Origin: Bacteroidales bacterium
GTDB lineage: Bacteria; Bacteroidota; Bacteroidia; Bacteroidales; Paludibacteraceae
Reading direction: 5' to 3'
Length of the DNA stretch: 17,824 nt
NCBI GenBank assembly: GCA_900771035.1
Contig: CAAGML010000186.1
Span: 1 to 17,824 of the forward strand
The translations under genes and the position numbers were made by a program. Under the pieces are notes generated by a model. It was not told the DNA's origin, made no database searches, and was given only the letters and a program-made list of their open reading frames with translations. Numbering within the stretch: position 1 is the stretch's first letter; the number at the start of each line of letters is the position of its first letter. This document shows positions 6,340 through 13,710 of this stretch, in pieces.

Positions 6340-8961
6340 TTATTCGTCAAATTTGAGTTCCTGATCCTCAGTGTTGCGAACCTCAATTTCTATTCCGTCA
6401 ACCACAGTTGTGGAAGTTACCTTTGGTTCGTCAGGCAGTGGGTCAGGTTCAAGTTCGATGACGTTGTCAACCTTGAAATTGGAGAGACGTTTGCCCTTTG
6501 CCTTTGACGATTTGACGGCGATGAACGACTCTGCATCTATATCTTGAGGGTCGCGAGGTTTGTCAGTCTGGTCAAAAATAACCTGAAGTTTAGGGTTAGG
6601 AGTGTCAGATAGCAGGAAGAGGCGGTCGCCGTTTTCGGCAGAGAGGAACGGCGTGCGTTTGTTGGAATACTCCATCGTGAAACGCTTCAGGTATGCGTAA
6701 CCTTCGCCGGCATCAAAGAGCGCAGCCGTCCATATTTTTTCAGGTTCATAACGCTCAATACGGTCAAGGTCGTCGTTGTAATGGTTGTTGAAATCGAACG
6801 ACGTCACCTCGTACTCACCATTTTTGTAAATAGCGAGAATTTGGTCAGAAGGTTCAAAGTTGCCAAGATAGATGCCGTGACCGTCACCGTTCAGTCGGAG
6901 AATGTCACGGTCGAAGAAAATGTCAGTACCGCCGAGAGTCGAAAGACCCTCCTGTTTCAGTTTTATGGTCGATACCTCGTGTTTCGTAAGAATATTTCCC
7001 CGTGACTCCTTTCCCTTGATGGCAATGTCGGAGAAATCTTTTTCAAAGGAGAGCACACGCAGTTTCGTGACATTTGAGCGGAGCATAACCTTGATGATTT
7101 CAGCTTCGCCATTGCGGTTGGCGGTGAAATACTTGATGATGGAGCCCTCTGTGCCTTGTGTGAGGTTGTACTCCTTGTCGCGTATCACGCCAGTTATCGC
7201 GCAACGTTTAATGTAAGTAGGTCCGTTTTTGCCGTCACGGTAGCAGATGTTGTAGATGGTGCGTTGGTCGTTGCGGACAAAGACATCGAGGTGAATGATG
7301 TCCTTTCCGACGTAGATTTTTTCGGCGACATGGATGACTTTGTACTTGCCGTCCTTATAGATGACCAGAATGTCGTCAATGTCGGAGCAGTTGCAGACGA
7401 ACTCGTTGTTATCGTCACGTTTGAGTCCTGTTCCGATGAACCCCTCGTTACGGTTGATGAAGAGTTTCAGGTTAGCCTCGACAACTTTTGTGGCTTGTAT
7501 AGACTCAAAATTGCGTAGTTCAGTGAGACGTGGATAGAGAGGTGCGTATTTCTCTTTGAGGTGTTCGAACCACTGGATTGTATAGTCGGTGAGATGTTCG
7601 AGGTTGTTCTCTATCTCACGGAGTTTTGCCTCAAGGTTGCGTATTTTCTCATCGTTTTCTTCGACGTTGAAGCGGAGAATACGGCGCATTTTCAGTTCAA
7701 GCAGATGTTCGATGTCCTCACGGGTGATTTCGCGGATGAACTGGTGGAGGAAAGGTTTTAGGCGTTTCTCGATATGACGTATGGCGGTGTCGTTATCCTT
7801 AGCCTCCTCAAATTGTTTGTCCTTATAGACACGCTCCTCGAATATGAACCAGCGTTCGAGAGAGGAGAGAAGAATCTGGGAAGAAATCTCGTCACGGGCA
7901 ATCTCAAGTTCACGTTTAAGGAGGTTGCGAGTCTGGTCGGCAGAGAAACGAAGCACGTCAGAGACGGAAAGGAACTGAGGTTTTCGCTCATAAACTACAC
8001 AGCAGTTTGGCGAGTAGTTGACCTGACATTTCGAGAAAGCGTAGAGTGCGTCAATGGCCTTGTCGGAAGATGTCTTTGGCTCAAGGTTCACGATGATTTC
8101 GACATGCTCGGAGGTGAGGTCGTCAATCTTGCGTACATTGATTTTGCCCTTCTCCTTGGCTTTGATTATAGAGTCAATGAGAATGTCGGTGGTCACGCCG
8201 TAAGGGACTTCGACAATCTTGAGGGTCTTGTTGTCAACCTTTTCGATTTTGGCTCGTATGGTGAGTTTTCCGCCGCGTTTCCCGTCGTTGTATTTAGAGA
8301 CATCCAACATTCCGCCCGTAGGGAAATCGGGAAAAAGCTGGAAAGGTTCGTCACGGAGGTATGATATTGAGGCGTCGCAAAGTTCGCCGAAATTGTGGGG
8401 GAGGATTTTTGTGTTCAGACCTGTGCCGATACCCTCAGACCCCTGGGCGAGAAGAAGAGGGAACTTGACAGGAAGCGAGATTGGCTCTTGGTTTCGTCCG
8501 TCGTAAGAGGGTTTCCACTCAGTGGTCTTTGGATTGAAGACAGCCTCAAGGGCAAACTTGGTGAGACGGGCCTCGATGTAACGTCCTGCGGCAGCCTTGT
8601 CGCCCGTAAGGATGTTACCCCAGTTTCCCTGAGTGTCGATGAGGTAACCTTTCTGACCAAGATTCACGAGGGTGTCGTTAATAGACATATCACCGTGTGG
8701 GTGATATTGCATGGTGTGACCTACGATATTGGCGACTTTGTTGTAACGACCGTCCTCCTTCTCGCGCATTGCGTGAAGGACGCGGCGTTGCACGGGTTTC
8801 AGTCCGTCATCAAGGTGAGGAATGGCGCGGTCAAGGTTGGTGTAAGACGCATATTCGAGGAACCAGTTGCGGAACATTCCCGTGAGGTGAAATGTCTCGT
8901 CAGTTTCGTGTGAGGTGGAAAGTCCTGATTGTTCGTTGATTATATCGTTGTCGTCAGCCAT
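6340..8961 (-). CDS. parC: DNA topoisomerase IV subunit A
   Basis: 873 residues. It is the DNA-breaking/rejoining subunit of topoisomerase IV, which works with ParE (not in this window) to decatenate daughter chromosomes. The winged-helix/tower region is clear: LKPVQRRVLHAM (55-65), HPHGD (87-91), and AAAGRYIEARL with catalytic Tyr128 preceded by Arg127. Later come a PLLLAQGSEGIGTG motif, a long coiled-coil tower around 370-480, and a C-terminal half resembling a degenerate beta-pinwheel. No GyrA box of the QRRGGKG type is visible, which favours ParC over GyrA. The residue after HPHGD, equivalent to the quinolone-contact Ser of E. coli ParC (Ser80), is Met92. The start at 8961 is about 20 nt below the expected transcription start. 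Confidence 0.93.
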   Translation of the reverse strand: MADDNDIINEQSGLSTSHETDETFHLTGMFRNWFLEYASYTNLDRAIPHLDDGLKPVQRRVLHAMREKEDGRYNKVANIVGHTMQYHPHGDMSINDTLVNLGQKGYLIDTQGNWGNILTGDKAAAGRYIEARLTKFALEAVFNPKTTEWKPSYDGRNQEPISLPVKFPLLLAQGSEGIGTGLNTKILPHNFGELCDASISYLRDEPFQLFPDFPTGGMLDVSKYNDGKRGGKLTIRAKIEKVDNKTLKIVEVPYGVTTDILIDSIIKAKEKGKINVRKIDDLTSEHVEIIVNLEPKTSSDKAIDALYAFSKCQVNYSPNCCVVYERKPQFLSVSDVLRFSADQTRNLLKRELEIARDEISSQILLSSLERWFIFEERVYKDKQFEEAKDNDTAIRHIEKRLKPFLHQFIREITREDIEHLLELKMRRILRFNVEENDEKIRNLEAKLREIENNLEHLTDYTIQWFEHLKEKYAPLYPRLTELRNFESIQATKVVEANLKLFINRNEGFIGTGLKRDDNNEFVCNCSDIDDILVIYKDGKYKVIHVAEKIYVGKDIIHLDVFVRNDQRTIYNICYRDGKNGPTYIKRCAITGVIRDKEYNLTQGTEGSIIKYFTANRNGEAEIIKVMLRSNVTKLRVLSFEKDFSDIAIKGKESRGNILTKHEVSTIKLKQEGLSTLGGTDIFFDRDILRLNGDGHGIYLGNFEPSDQILAIYKNGEYEVTSFDFNNHYNDDLDRIERYEPEKIWTAALFDAGEGYAYLKRFTMEYSNKRTPFLSAENGDRLFLLSDTPNPKLQVIFDQTDKPRDPQDIDAESFIAVKSSKAKGKRLSNFKVDNVIELEPDPLPDEPKVTSTTVVDGIEIEVRNTEDQELKFDE

Positions 8962-8987
8962 AAGTCGTAGTCGTTCATTTTAGGCTA

Positions 8988-8995
8988 CAAAGGTA
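8988..8995 (-). promoter_or_regulatory. Promoter -7 box of parC
   Basis: Minus-strand TACCTTTG, 27 nt ahead of the parC ATG, matches the Bacteroidetes -7 box. The expected -33 position is A/T-rich with no clear TTTG. It probably drives parC and possibly ptb and buk. Confidence 0.65.
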
Positions 8996-9040
8996 CGAAT
9001 TTTTTTTGAAAAAAAGGAGTGTTGAGTGGAAAAAAATTCA

Positions 9041-9048
9041 TAACTTTG
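9041..9048 (+). promoter_or_regulatory. Plus-strand promoter-like box facing the tRNA-Arg gene
   Basis: TAACTTTG followed by CAG is a good -7 box pointing right. The only thing downstream is the antisense strand of the tRNA-Arg terminator and gene. No credible gene starts there; a short open frame crossing the tRNA is not protein-like. The -33 region is weak (GTTG near 9021). It may be an antisense promoter or a remnant. Confidence 0.4.
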
Positions 9049-9092
9049 CAGTCGGAAATCGCCGTGGTGTGGAGAGCGGGAAACCGAGGGTG

Positions 9093-9130
9093 GAAAAAAC
9101 AAAAACCCAACGGACGGGCCATTGGGTTTT
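9093..9130 (-). terminator. Intrinsic terminator of tRNA-Arg
   Basis: On the minus strand AAAACCCAA pairs with TTGGGTTTT (stem within 9101-9130), and the second arm runs into a T-rich tract complementary to 9093-9105. It begins 5 nt after the tRNA 3' end. Confidence 0.8.
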
Positions 9131-9134
9131 CAGG

Positions 9135-9208
9135 TGATTTCGGCGGGATTCGAACCCGCGGCCCACAGCTTAGAAGGCTGTTGCTCTATCCAACTGAGCT
9201 ACGAAACC
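9135..9208 (-). tRNA. tRNA-Arg (anticodon UCU)
   Basis: A 74-nt cloverleaf reads cleanly on the minus strand. The acceptor GGTTTCG pairs with CGAAATC (one G-U), followed by discriminator A. The D-arm is GCTC...GAGC. The anticodon stem is ACAGC/GCTGT with loop CTTCTAA, giving anticodon TCT for AGA codons. The T-arm is GCGGG TTCGAAT CCCGC. CCA is not encoded. It has its own promoter and terminator. Confidence 0.97.
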
Positions 9209-9219
9209 AAAACCGGGTG

Positions 9220-9227
9220 CAAAGGTA
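9220..9227 (-). promoter_or_regulatory. Promoter -7 box of tRNA-Arg
   Basis: Minus-strand TACCTTTG followed by CA, 11 nt before the mature tRNA 5' end. It is a perfect -7 match and gives a very short 5' leader. The -33 match is weak (TTTTG at 9256-9252, spacer longer than usual). Confidence 0.75.
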
Positions 9228-9276
9228 CGCATTTTTTGTGAAACTGAGAAGCAAAACTCAATAAAAAAATAAGATA

Positions 9277-9807
9277 ATGATAAAAAGGCTGATATATAGT
9301 TCGTTAATCCTGGCAGTTCTGTGTCTGATGATGTTTTCGTGTACTTCCAGCACGTCATATTCCAAGGAATTGGAGTCAGAAGAGAACCTGATAAAGGCGT
9401 GGCTAAAGCGAAACAACATAAAAATATTGAATGAGTTTCCCGAAGATTCGCTGTTTGCGGAGGACGAGATGTACCACTTCAGCGAAGGGATTTACTTCCA
9501 GATGTTGGATACAGGAAGTGGAGAACCGATGCAGGATGGTGACATCATAATTTTGCGTTACAAATCGAGCACTTTGGACGAAAATCCAGTGGTGGAGGAT
9601 TACATGACCACCGAGGACAGACCATATCCCAATGAGATAGTTTATGGAAGTATGACCAACAGTTGCAAGGGCTGGAACGATGCCTTCAAACTTATGAAGA
9701 GGGACGGTTCTGTGGCGAGGATTATCGTGCCATCCAAACTGGGATTCAACGATGCAATAGTAATACCTTTCTGGTATGAATTGCACATCAGGGTTCTGCC
9801 AAGATAA
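9277..9807 (+). CDS. Lipoprotein, DUF4827 type (FKBP-like)
   Basis: 176 residues with a type II signal peptide: MIKR, a hydrophobic core, then lipobox MFSC with Cys22 as the predicted lipidation site. The mature part resembles Bacteroidales DUF4827 proteins, which look like diverged FKBP-type peptidyl-prolyl isomerase domains. Consistent traits are GIYFQMLDTGSGEPMQDGD near the middle, a GWNDAFKLMKRDGSVARIIVPSKLGF segment, and the terminal ELHIRVLP strand. The FKBP active-site aromatics are only partly recognisable, so isomerase activity is doubtful. It precedes glmM by 137 nt on the same strand, in a stretch with no other gene and only a near-consensus promoter (TAATATTTG at about 9915). The role is probably envelope-associated. 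Confidence 0.75.
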   Translation: MIKRLIYSSLILAVLCLMMFSCTSSTSYSKELESEENLIKAWLKRNNIKILNEFPEDSLFAEDEMYHFSEGIYFQMLDTGSGEPMQDGDIIILRYKSSTLDENPVVEDYMTTEDRPYPNEIVYGSMTNSCKGWNDAFKLMKRDGSVARIIVPSKLGFNDAIVIPFWYELHIRVLPR

Positions 9808-9944
9808 ATAGCACAAGTTCTCTCACCCCTCTGAGACGCTCTCGCATAACGGATTTTTTTTGGGGAAAAGACGTAGCCCATGCAAACCATAGACGTATCC
9901 CAGACCAGTCTGATAATATTTGTCAAAATAAAATCAATAGAAAT

Positions 9945-11336
9945 ATGTCATTAGTAAAATCAATTTCAGGAATACGCGGCACAATAGGTGGCGCCACAGG
10001 TGACGGATTGTCGCCGTTAGACATCGTAAGATTTACGACAGGATACGCATATTGGCTCAAGGGCTACAGGGGAAAAAAGAGATGTAAGGTAGTAGTGGGC
10101 AGGGATGCGAGACTCTCTGGCTCAATGGTTTGCAGAATAGTCACAGGAACACTGATGGGTTGTGGCTGTGACGTGGTGAACATAGGTCTGGCTACTACTC
10201 CTACCACAGAGTTGGCTGTCACTATGGAAAATGCCGACGGTGGTATAATAATAACAGCAAGTCATAACCCTAAACACTGGAATGCCCTGAAACTGCTCAA
10301 CGAGCGTGGTGAGTTCCTCAGCAAGAATGAGGGCGAGGAGATGCTGAGAATGAGCGAGATGGGGGACATTGCATATACGGAAGTTGATGAGCTTGGCTCG
10401 TATGAGGAGAAAAACGACTACGTTGAGAAACACATCGAGGCAGTGCTGAAACTGAAACTGGTGGATGTTGAGGCGATAAAGAAAGCGAACTTCAGCGTGG
10501 CGATTGACTGCGTGAACTCTGTGGGAGGAATTGCTATTCCTGCATTGCTCAAGGCGTTGGGTGTCAACAAGGTTGAGTGCCTGAACTGCGAGCCTACAGG
10601 CAAATTCGCACACAACCCTGAACCTCTGCCTGAACATTTGACAGAGATTGCAGAGCATATCCGCAAAAACGGTGCTGACGTTGGCTTTGTTGTTGACCCT
10701 GACGTTGACAGACTTGCGTTGATTCAGGAGACTGGCGAGATGTTCGGCGAGGAATACACATTGGTTTCTGTGGCTGACTATGTTTTGCAGCACACTCCTG
10801 GAAACACGGTGTCAAACCTCAGTTCTACAAGGGCTTTGTCTGACGTTACTAAGGCACGTGGCGGTGAGTATAATGCAGCGGCAGTTGGCGAAGTCAACGT
10901 TGTTGAGAAGATGAAAGCCACAAATGCAGTGATTGGCGGTGAGGGCAACGGTGGTGTGATTTACCCTGAATGCCATTACGGCAGGGATGCTTTGGTGGGA
11001 ATTGCGTTGTTCCTGACAAATTTGGCTAAAACTGGTAAGAAGGTCAGTGAGTTGAGGGCTCAGTATCCTAATTACTTTATCTCGAAGAACAGAATTGACC
11101 TTAAGCCAGAAATGGACGTTGACGGCATTTTGTCGGTCATCAAAGGTTGCTACAAACAGTACAGAATCACGGATATTGACGGAGTTAAGATTGACTTCCC
11201 TCAGGGTTGGGTACATCTGAGGAAATCAAACACAGAGCCTATCATCCGTGTCTATTCTGAGGCAGGAACCATGGAGCAGGCGGAGAAATTCGCACATGCA
11301 ATCATGGACGAGATTAAAAGGATAGCGGGATTATGA
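9945..11336 (+). CDS. glmM: Phosphoglucosamine mutase (phosphohexomutase family)
   Basis: 463 residues. It is predicted to interconvert glucosamine-6-phosphate and glucosamine-1-phosphate on the way to UDP-GlcNAc for peptidoglycan and LPS. The four-domain phosphohexomutase plan is present: start SISGIRG, active-site phosphoserine Ser106 in TASHNPK (104-110), Mg-binding DPDVDR (251-256), sugar-specificity loop GEGNGG, and phosphate-binding loop RKSNTEPIIRVYSE near the end. The SGIRGTIGG beginning and the family's common annotation in Bacteroidetes support GlmM. A phosphomannomutase activity cannot be excluded. Its stop overlaps the coaD start in an ATGA, so the two are translationally coupled. 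Confidence 0.87.
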   Translation: MSLVKSISGIRGTIGGATGDGLSPLDIVRFTTGYAYWLKGYRGKKRCKVVVGRDARLSGSMVCRIVTGTLMGCGCDVVNIGLATTPTTELAVTMENADGGIIITASHNPKHWNALKLLNERGEFLSKNEGEEMLRMSEMGDIAYTEVDELGSYEEKNDYVEKHIEAVLKLKLVDVEAIKKANFSVAIDCVNSVGGIAIPALLKALGVNKVECLNCEPTGKFAHNPEPLPEHLTEIAEHIRKNGADVGFVVDPDVDRLALIQETGEMFGEEYTLVSVADYVLQHTPGNTVSNLSSTRALSDVTKARGGEYNAAAVGEVNVVEKMKATNAVIGGEGNGGVIYPECHYGRDALVGIALFLTNLAKTGKKVSELRAQYPNYFISKNRIDLKPEMDVDGILSVIKGCYKQYRITDIDGVKIDFPQGWVHLRKSNTEPIIRVYSEAGTMEQAEKFAHAIMDEIKRIAGL

Positions 11337-11770
11337 GAATAGGTGTCTTCGCAGGCTCGTTCGACCCTTTCACCATAGGCCACAAAGCCATATTGGATAG
11401 GAGCTTAGGGCTCTTTGACAAGGTTATTGTGGCTTTTGGTATAAACAGGGCAAAAAAGGAATATATGCCTTTGGAGGAGCGTATGGCGAGAGTGCGCAGA
11501 GCATACTCAGACGATGCGAGGGTTGGGGTGGTCAGTTATGAGGGACTAACCATTGACCTGATGAGCCGTGTGGGGGCACATTATATAATAAGGGGAGTGA
11601 GAAACCCCATGGACTTTGAGTACGAACGCAACATGGCGGACGTAAACAGGAAACTGTCGGGGGTTGAGACTGTGCTTTTGGTGTCAGACATCGAGTTTAG
11701 CCATGTCTCGTCGTCGTTAGTCCGCGAGCTTGCGTCGTTCGGCAAAGACGTATCAAACATGATAATTTAA
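11333..11770 (+). CDS. coaD: Pantetheine-phosphate adenylyltransferase
   Basis: 145 residues, slightly shorter than the common 155-165. It transfers AMP from ATP to 4'-phosphopantetheine, the penultimate step of CoA synthesis. The nucleotidyltransferase signature GSFDPFTIGH holds the T-x-G-H motif (14-17). The substrate loop RGVRNPMDFEYE and the late motif HVSSSLVRE, equivalent to the ISSTxxR phosphate loop, are present. It overlaps glmM by 4 nt (ATGA) and is followed after 5 nt by the coiled-coil gene, so it sits inside an operon. It supplies CoA, which the ptb-buk pathway on the other strand consumes, but there is no direct regulatory link visible. Confidence 0.93.
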   Translation: MRIGVFAGSFDPFTIGHKAILDRSLGLFDKVIVAFGINRAKKEYMPLEERMARVRRAYSDDARVGVVSYEGLTIDLMSRVGAHYIIRGVRNPMDFEYERNMADVNRKLSGVETVLLVSDIEFSHVSSSLVRELASFGKDVSNMII

Positions 11771-11775
11771 GCAAG

Positions 11776-12666
11776 ATGGAAAAGAAAAACATTGTTATAC
11801 TTGTTATTGCAGGTGTGGTTATAGTCGTCCTTTTGGCGGTTGTGCTGTATCTTTCACGGGAGATGAGGCAGAAAGACGTTGAGATGGCAGAGATGGTTGA
11901 GCAGATGGAGTATGAGAAAGAGGAGTTGGCAAATGAATATGCCGACGTGGCGATTGAGATGGAGGGTATCTCGTACAAAGTGACCAACGACTCGTTGCTG
12001 GCGAAGATAAACAAGGAGCAGAAGCGTATTCAGGCCTTGCAGGAGGAGTTGAGGACTGTGAAGGCGACGAACGCAAGGAGAATCAAGGAGTTGAAGGAGG
12101 AACTGGCGTCTGTGAGGAAGGTGCTGACGTATTATGTTGCGCAGGTTGATTCCCTGTCGAGGGTCAACACACAGCTGAAGAACGAGAATGCGCAGTTGGG
12201 GGCAAAATACGCAGAGGCGACAAGCGAGGTGCAGAGAGTCACGGAGGAGAGAGAGGTGCTGCAGGAGAAAGTCAACATAGCGTCACAGCTTGAGGCACGT
12301 GACATAGAGGTGGAGGCACAGAAAAAGAGCGGCAAAAAGGCACGTTACATTAAGAATGTGACGCTGTTCGAGGTGTCGTATAAGATACTGAAGAACAATA
12401 CTGCAAGGGTGGGCAACAAGACTGTCTATCTGAGGATTACATGTCCTGACGGCAGTGTGCTGCACAAACAGGCGAACAATAAGTTCGTTTTTGAGGATAA
12501 GCAGATATATTATTCGGCGAAGAAGAATTTTGAGTATGCGGGCAATGAGATGGGTGACGTGTTGTACTATAATGTGGCGGAGACTTTGCTGAAGGGTACG
12601 TATGAGTTTGAGCTTTTTGTTGACGGGCATCTGATAGGAGGCAAAAAGGTTGACTTCACGAGATGA
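11776..12666 (+). CDS. Membrane-anchored coiled-coil protein of unknown function
   Basis: 296 residues. A single N-terminal hydrophobic helix (about 5-27) follows MEKK, giving a predicted signal anchor. Residues about 28-180 are rich in E, K, Q and L with heptad-like spacing (for example QKRIQALQEELR, LKEELASVRKVL) and form a long coiled coil. Residues about 190-296 look like a compact beta-rich domain (YKILKNN, KTVYLRITCPDG, GTYEFELFVDG). I recognise the general type from Bacteroidales genomes but no named family. It lies 5 nt after coaD and overlaps the next gene by 4 nt, so it is part of the glmM operon. An envelope-structure role is inference only. Confidence 0.8.
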   Translation: MEKKNIVILVIAGVVIVVLLAVVLYLSREMRQKDVEMAEMVEQMEYEKEELANEYADVAIEMEGISYKVTNDSLLAKINKEQKRIQALQEELRTVKATNARRIKELKEELASVRKVLTYYVAQVDSLSRVNTQLKNENAQLGAKYAEATSEVQRVTEEREVLQEKVNIASQLEARDIEVEAQKKSGKKARYIKNVTLFEVSYKILKNNTARVGNKTVYLRITCPDGSVLHKQANNKFVFEDKQIYYSAKKNFEYAGNEMGDVLYYNVAETLLKGTYEFELFVDGHLIGGKKVDFTR

Positions 12667-13094
12667 GGGAGAGGATTGAGAGGTTGATAAGGTGGGTGTT
12701 CGACTTTCTGCCTATGCGGCAGGTGGTCAGGTATTGCATTTCGGGGACAATTTCGACGATAGCGGACTTTGGGGTTACGGTTTTGTTGAAAGAGTGCTTT
12801 GGTGTGATACCGAGGATTGCTGCGGTGTGTGGTTTTCTGGTCAGCATTATTATTTCGTACACGTTTGCCACATTGTGGATATTCGACGAGCATAGGTTTG
12901 ACAAGAGGGTGTTTGAGGTGTTGGGGTATCTTTTCGTGACAATAGTAGGTGCAGGGCTGACGTGGAGCATTATGTTTTTGGGGGTGAATGTTATTGGAAT
13001 TCATTACATAATTGTCAAGGTTTTCGCCGTCGGCGTGGTGACTATTTGGAACTTTTGCGCCAAGAAGGTGTTGGTTTTTACACGGAAAAAGTGA
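12663..13094 (+). CDS. GtrA-family membrane protein
   Basis: 143 residues with four predicted transmembrane helices at about 23-43, 52-72, 82-105 and 114-135, and short basic ends. Signature segments of the GtrA/DPMS_2 family are VRYCISGTISTIADFGV in helix 1, the conserved TFATLWIF segment after helix 2, and WNFCAKKVLVF at the C-terminus. Family members are thought to flip or deliver polyprenyl-linked sugars across the inner membrane for glycosylation of surface polysaccharides; the sugar here is unknown. It starts inside the stop of the coiled-coil gene (ATGA overlap) and is the last gene of the glmM-coaD run. No clear terminator follows before the tRNA-Glu promoter. Confidence 0.88.
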   Translation: MRERIERLIRWVFDFLPMRQVVRYCISGTISTIADFGVTVLLKECFGVIPRIAAVCGFLVSIIISYTFATLWIFDEHRFDKRVFEVLGYLFVTIVGAGLTWSIMFLGVNVIGIHYIIVKVFAVGVVTIWNFCAKKVLVFTRKK

Positions 13095-13193
13095 TTTTGG
13101 TGTTGTGATTTCGTGATAATGTGTTGAGAATAAGGGTGGAAAAAATATTTGAAAAAAGTTGGCGGAAAAGTTGGTGGGGAACGAAAAAAGTTG

Positions 13194-13201
13194 TACCTTT
13201 G
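13194..13201 (+). promoter_or_regulatory. Promoter -7 box of tRNA-Glu/rpsT
   Basis: TACCTTTG followed by CAG, 16 nt before the mature tRNA. A weak TTGG lies at 13171-13174 in the -33 zone. No second promoter-like box is seen between the tRNA and rpsT. Confidence 0.75.
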
Positions 13202-13217
13202 CAGTCGCAAAAATAAA

Positions 13218-13289
13218 GGCCTATTCGTCTATCGGTTAGGACGCAAGATTTTCATTCTTGAAAGAGCAGTTCGATTCTGCTATAGGCTA
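13218..13289 (+). tRNA. tRNA-Glu (anticodon UUC)
   Basis: A 72-nt cloverleaf. The acceptor GGCCTAT pairs with ATAGGCT (first pair G-U), discriminator A. The D-arm is GTCT...GGAC. The anticodon stem is CAAGA/TCTTG with loop TTTTCAT, anticodon TTC. The T-arm is AGCAG TTCGATT CTGCT. CCA is not encoded. It is upstream of rpsT on the same strand. Confidence 0.97.
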
Positions 13290-13326
13290 CTCGTTAAAGA
13301 AAGTACCACATAAGTAAATGTTGAAA

Positions 13327-13359
13327 AATGCCGGAGGATCCTCTCTCCGCCGGCGCATT
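13327..13359 (+). promoter_or_regulatory. GC-rich hairpin in the rpsT leader
   Basis: GCCGG (13330-13334) pairs with CCGGC (13350-13354). GG/CC continues the stem inside and AAT/ATT outside. An A-rich stretch, GAAAAAAGGAAAAAAAG, connects it to the rpsT ATG. It has no T-run, so it is not a terminator. It could be a processing site or an element for S20 autoregulation; the latter is inference. Confidence 0.55.
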
Positions 13360-13376
13360 GAAAAAAGGAAAAAAAG

Positions 13377-13631
13377 ATGGCTAATCACAAATCATCTGTA
13401 AAACGTATCCGTCAGACTGAGAAACGTCGTTTGCATAACCGTTTCTACGCAAAAGTAACCCGTACCGCCGTTCGCAAGTTGCGTGCTTGCAAGGAGAAGG
13501 ATGAGGTCGCAGCAATGTTGCCAAAGGTTACCTCGATGTTGGATAAATTGGCAAAACGCCGTATCATCCATCCAAACAAGGCTGCAAACCTGAAGTCAAG
13601 TCTGGCACGTCAAATCAACCGTATGGCTTGA
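13377..13631 (+). CDS. rpsT: 30S ribosomal protein S20
   Basis: 84 residues, the normal length. S20 is a primary 16S rRNA-binding protein that bridges the body and the 3' minor domain of the 30S subunit. The start [18 protein letters not shown] and the ending [21 protein letters not shown] are diagnostic. The protein is basic and helical. The gene lies 87 nt behind tRNA-Glu with no intervening promoter or terminator, so the tRNA is probably cut from the rpsT leader. A good terminator follows. Confidence 0.97.
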   Translation: MANHKSSVKRIRQTEKRRLHNRFYAKVTRTAVRKLRACKEKDEVAAMLPKVTSMLDKLAKRRIIHPNKAANLKSSLARQINRMA

Positions 13632-13649
13632 TTTTTTGATGTTGGAGAT

Positions 13650-13686
13650 AAATCCCTGGCTGTTTTTAGGCCGGGGATTTTTTTTT
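13650..13686 (+). terminator. Intrinsic terminator of rpsT
   Basis: AAATCCC-T-GGC pairs with GCC-G-GGGATTT around a short loop (TGTTTTTA) and is followed by nine or more Ts to 13686. It starts 19 nt after the rpsT stop. Confidence 0.9.
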
Positions 13687-13710
13687 GTGCGTTTTAGGTG
13701 CTGTGGATTT

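Noticed and set aside
7774..8364. Open frame of 196 codons on the plus strand
   Set aside because: Antisense to parC with no recognisable domain; a by-product of parC codon use.
6340..8961. GyrA rather than ParC
   Set aside because: No GyrA box (QRRGGKG-like) is found in the C-terminal half, and length and N-terminus fit Bacteroidetes topoisomerase IV subunit A.
9019..9264. Open frame of 81 codons on the plus strand running through tRNA-Arg
   Set aside because: It covers the complement of the tRNA and its terminator; the peptide is not protein-like.
10122..10793. Open frame of 223 codons on the minus strand
   Set aside because: Antisense to glmM, which carries all catalytic motifs.
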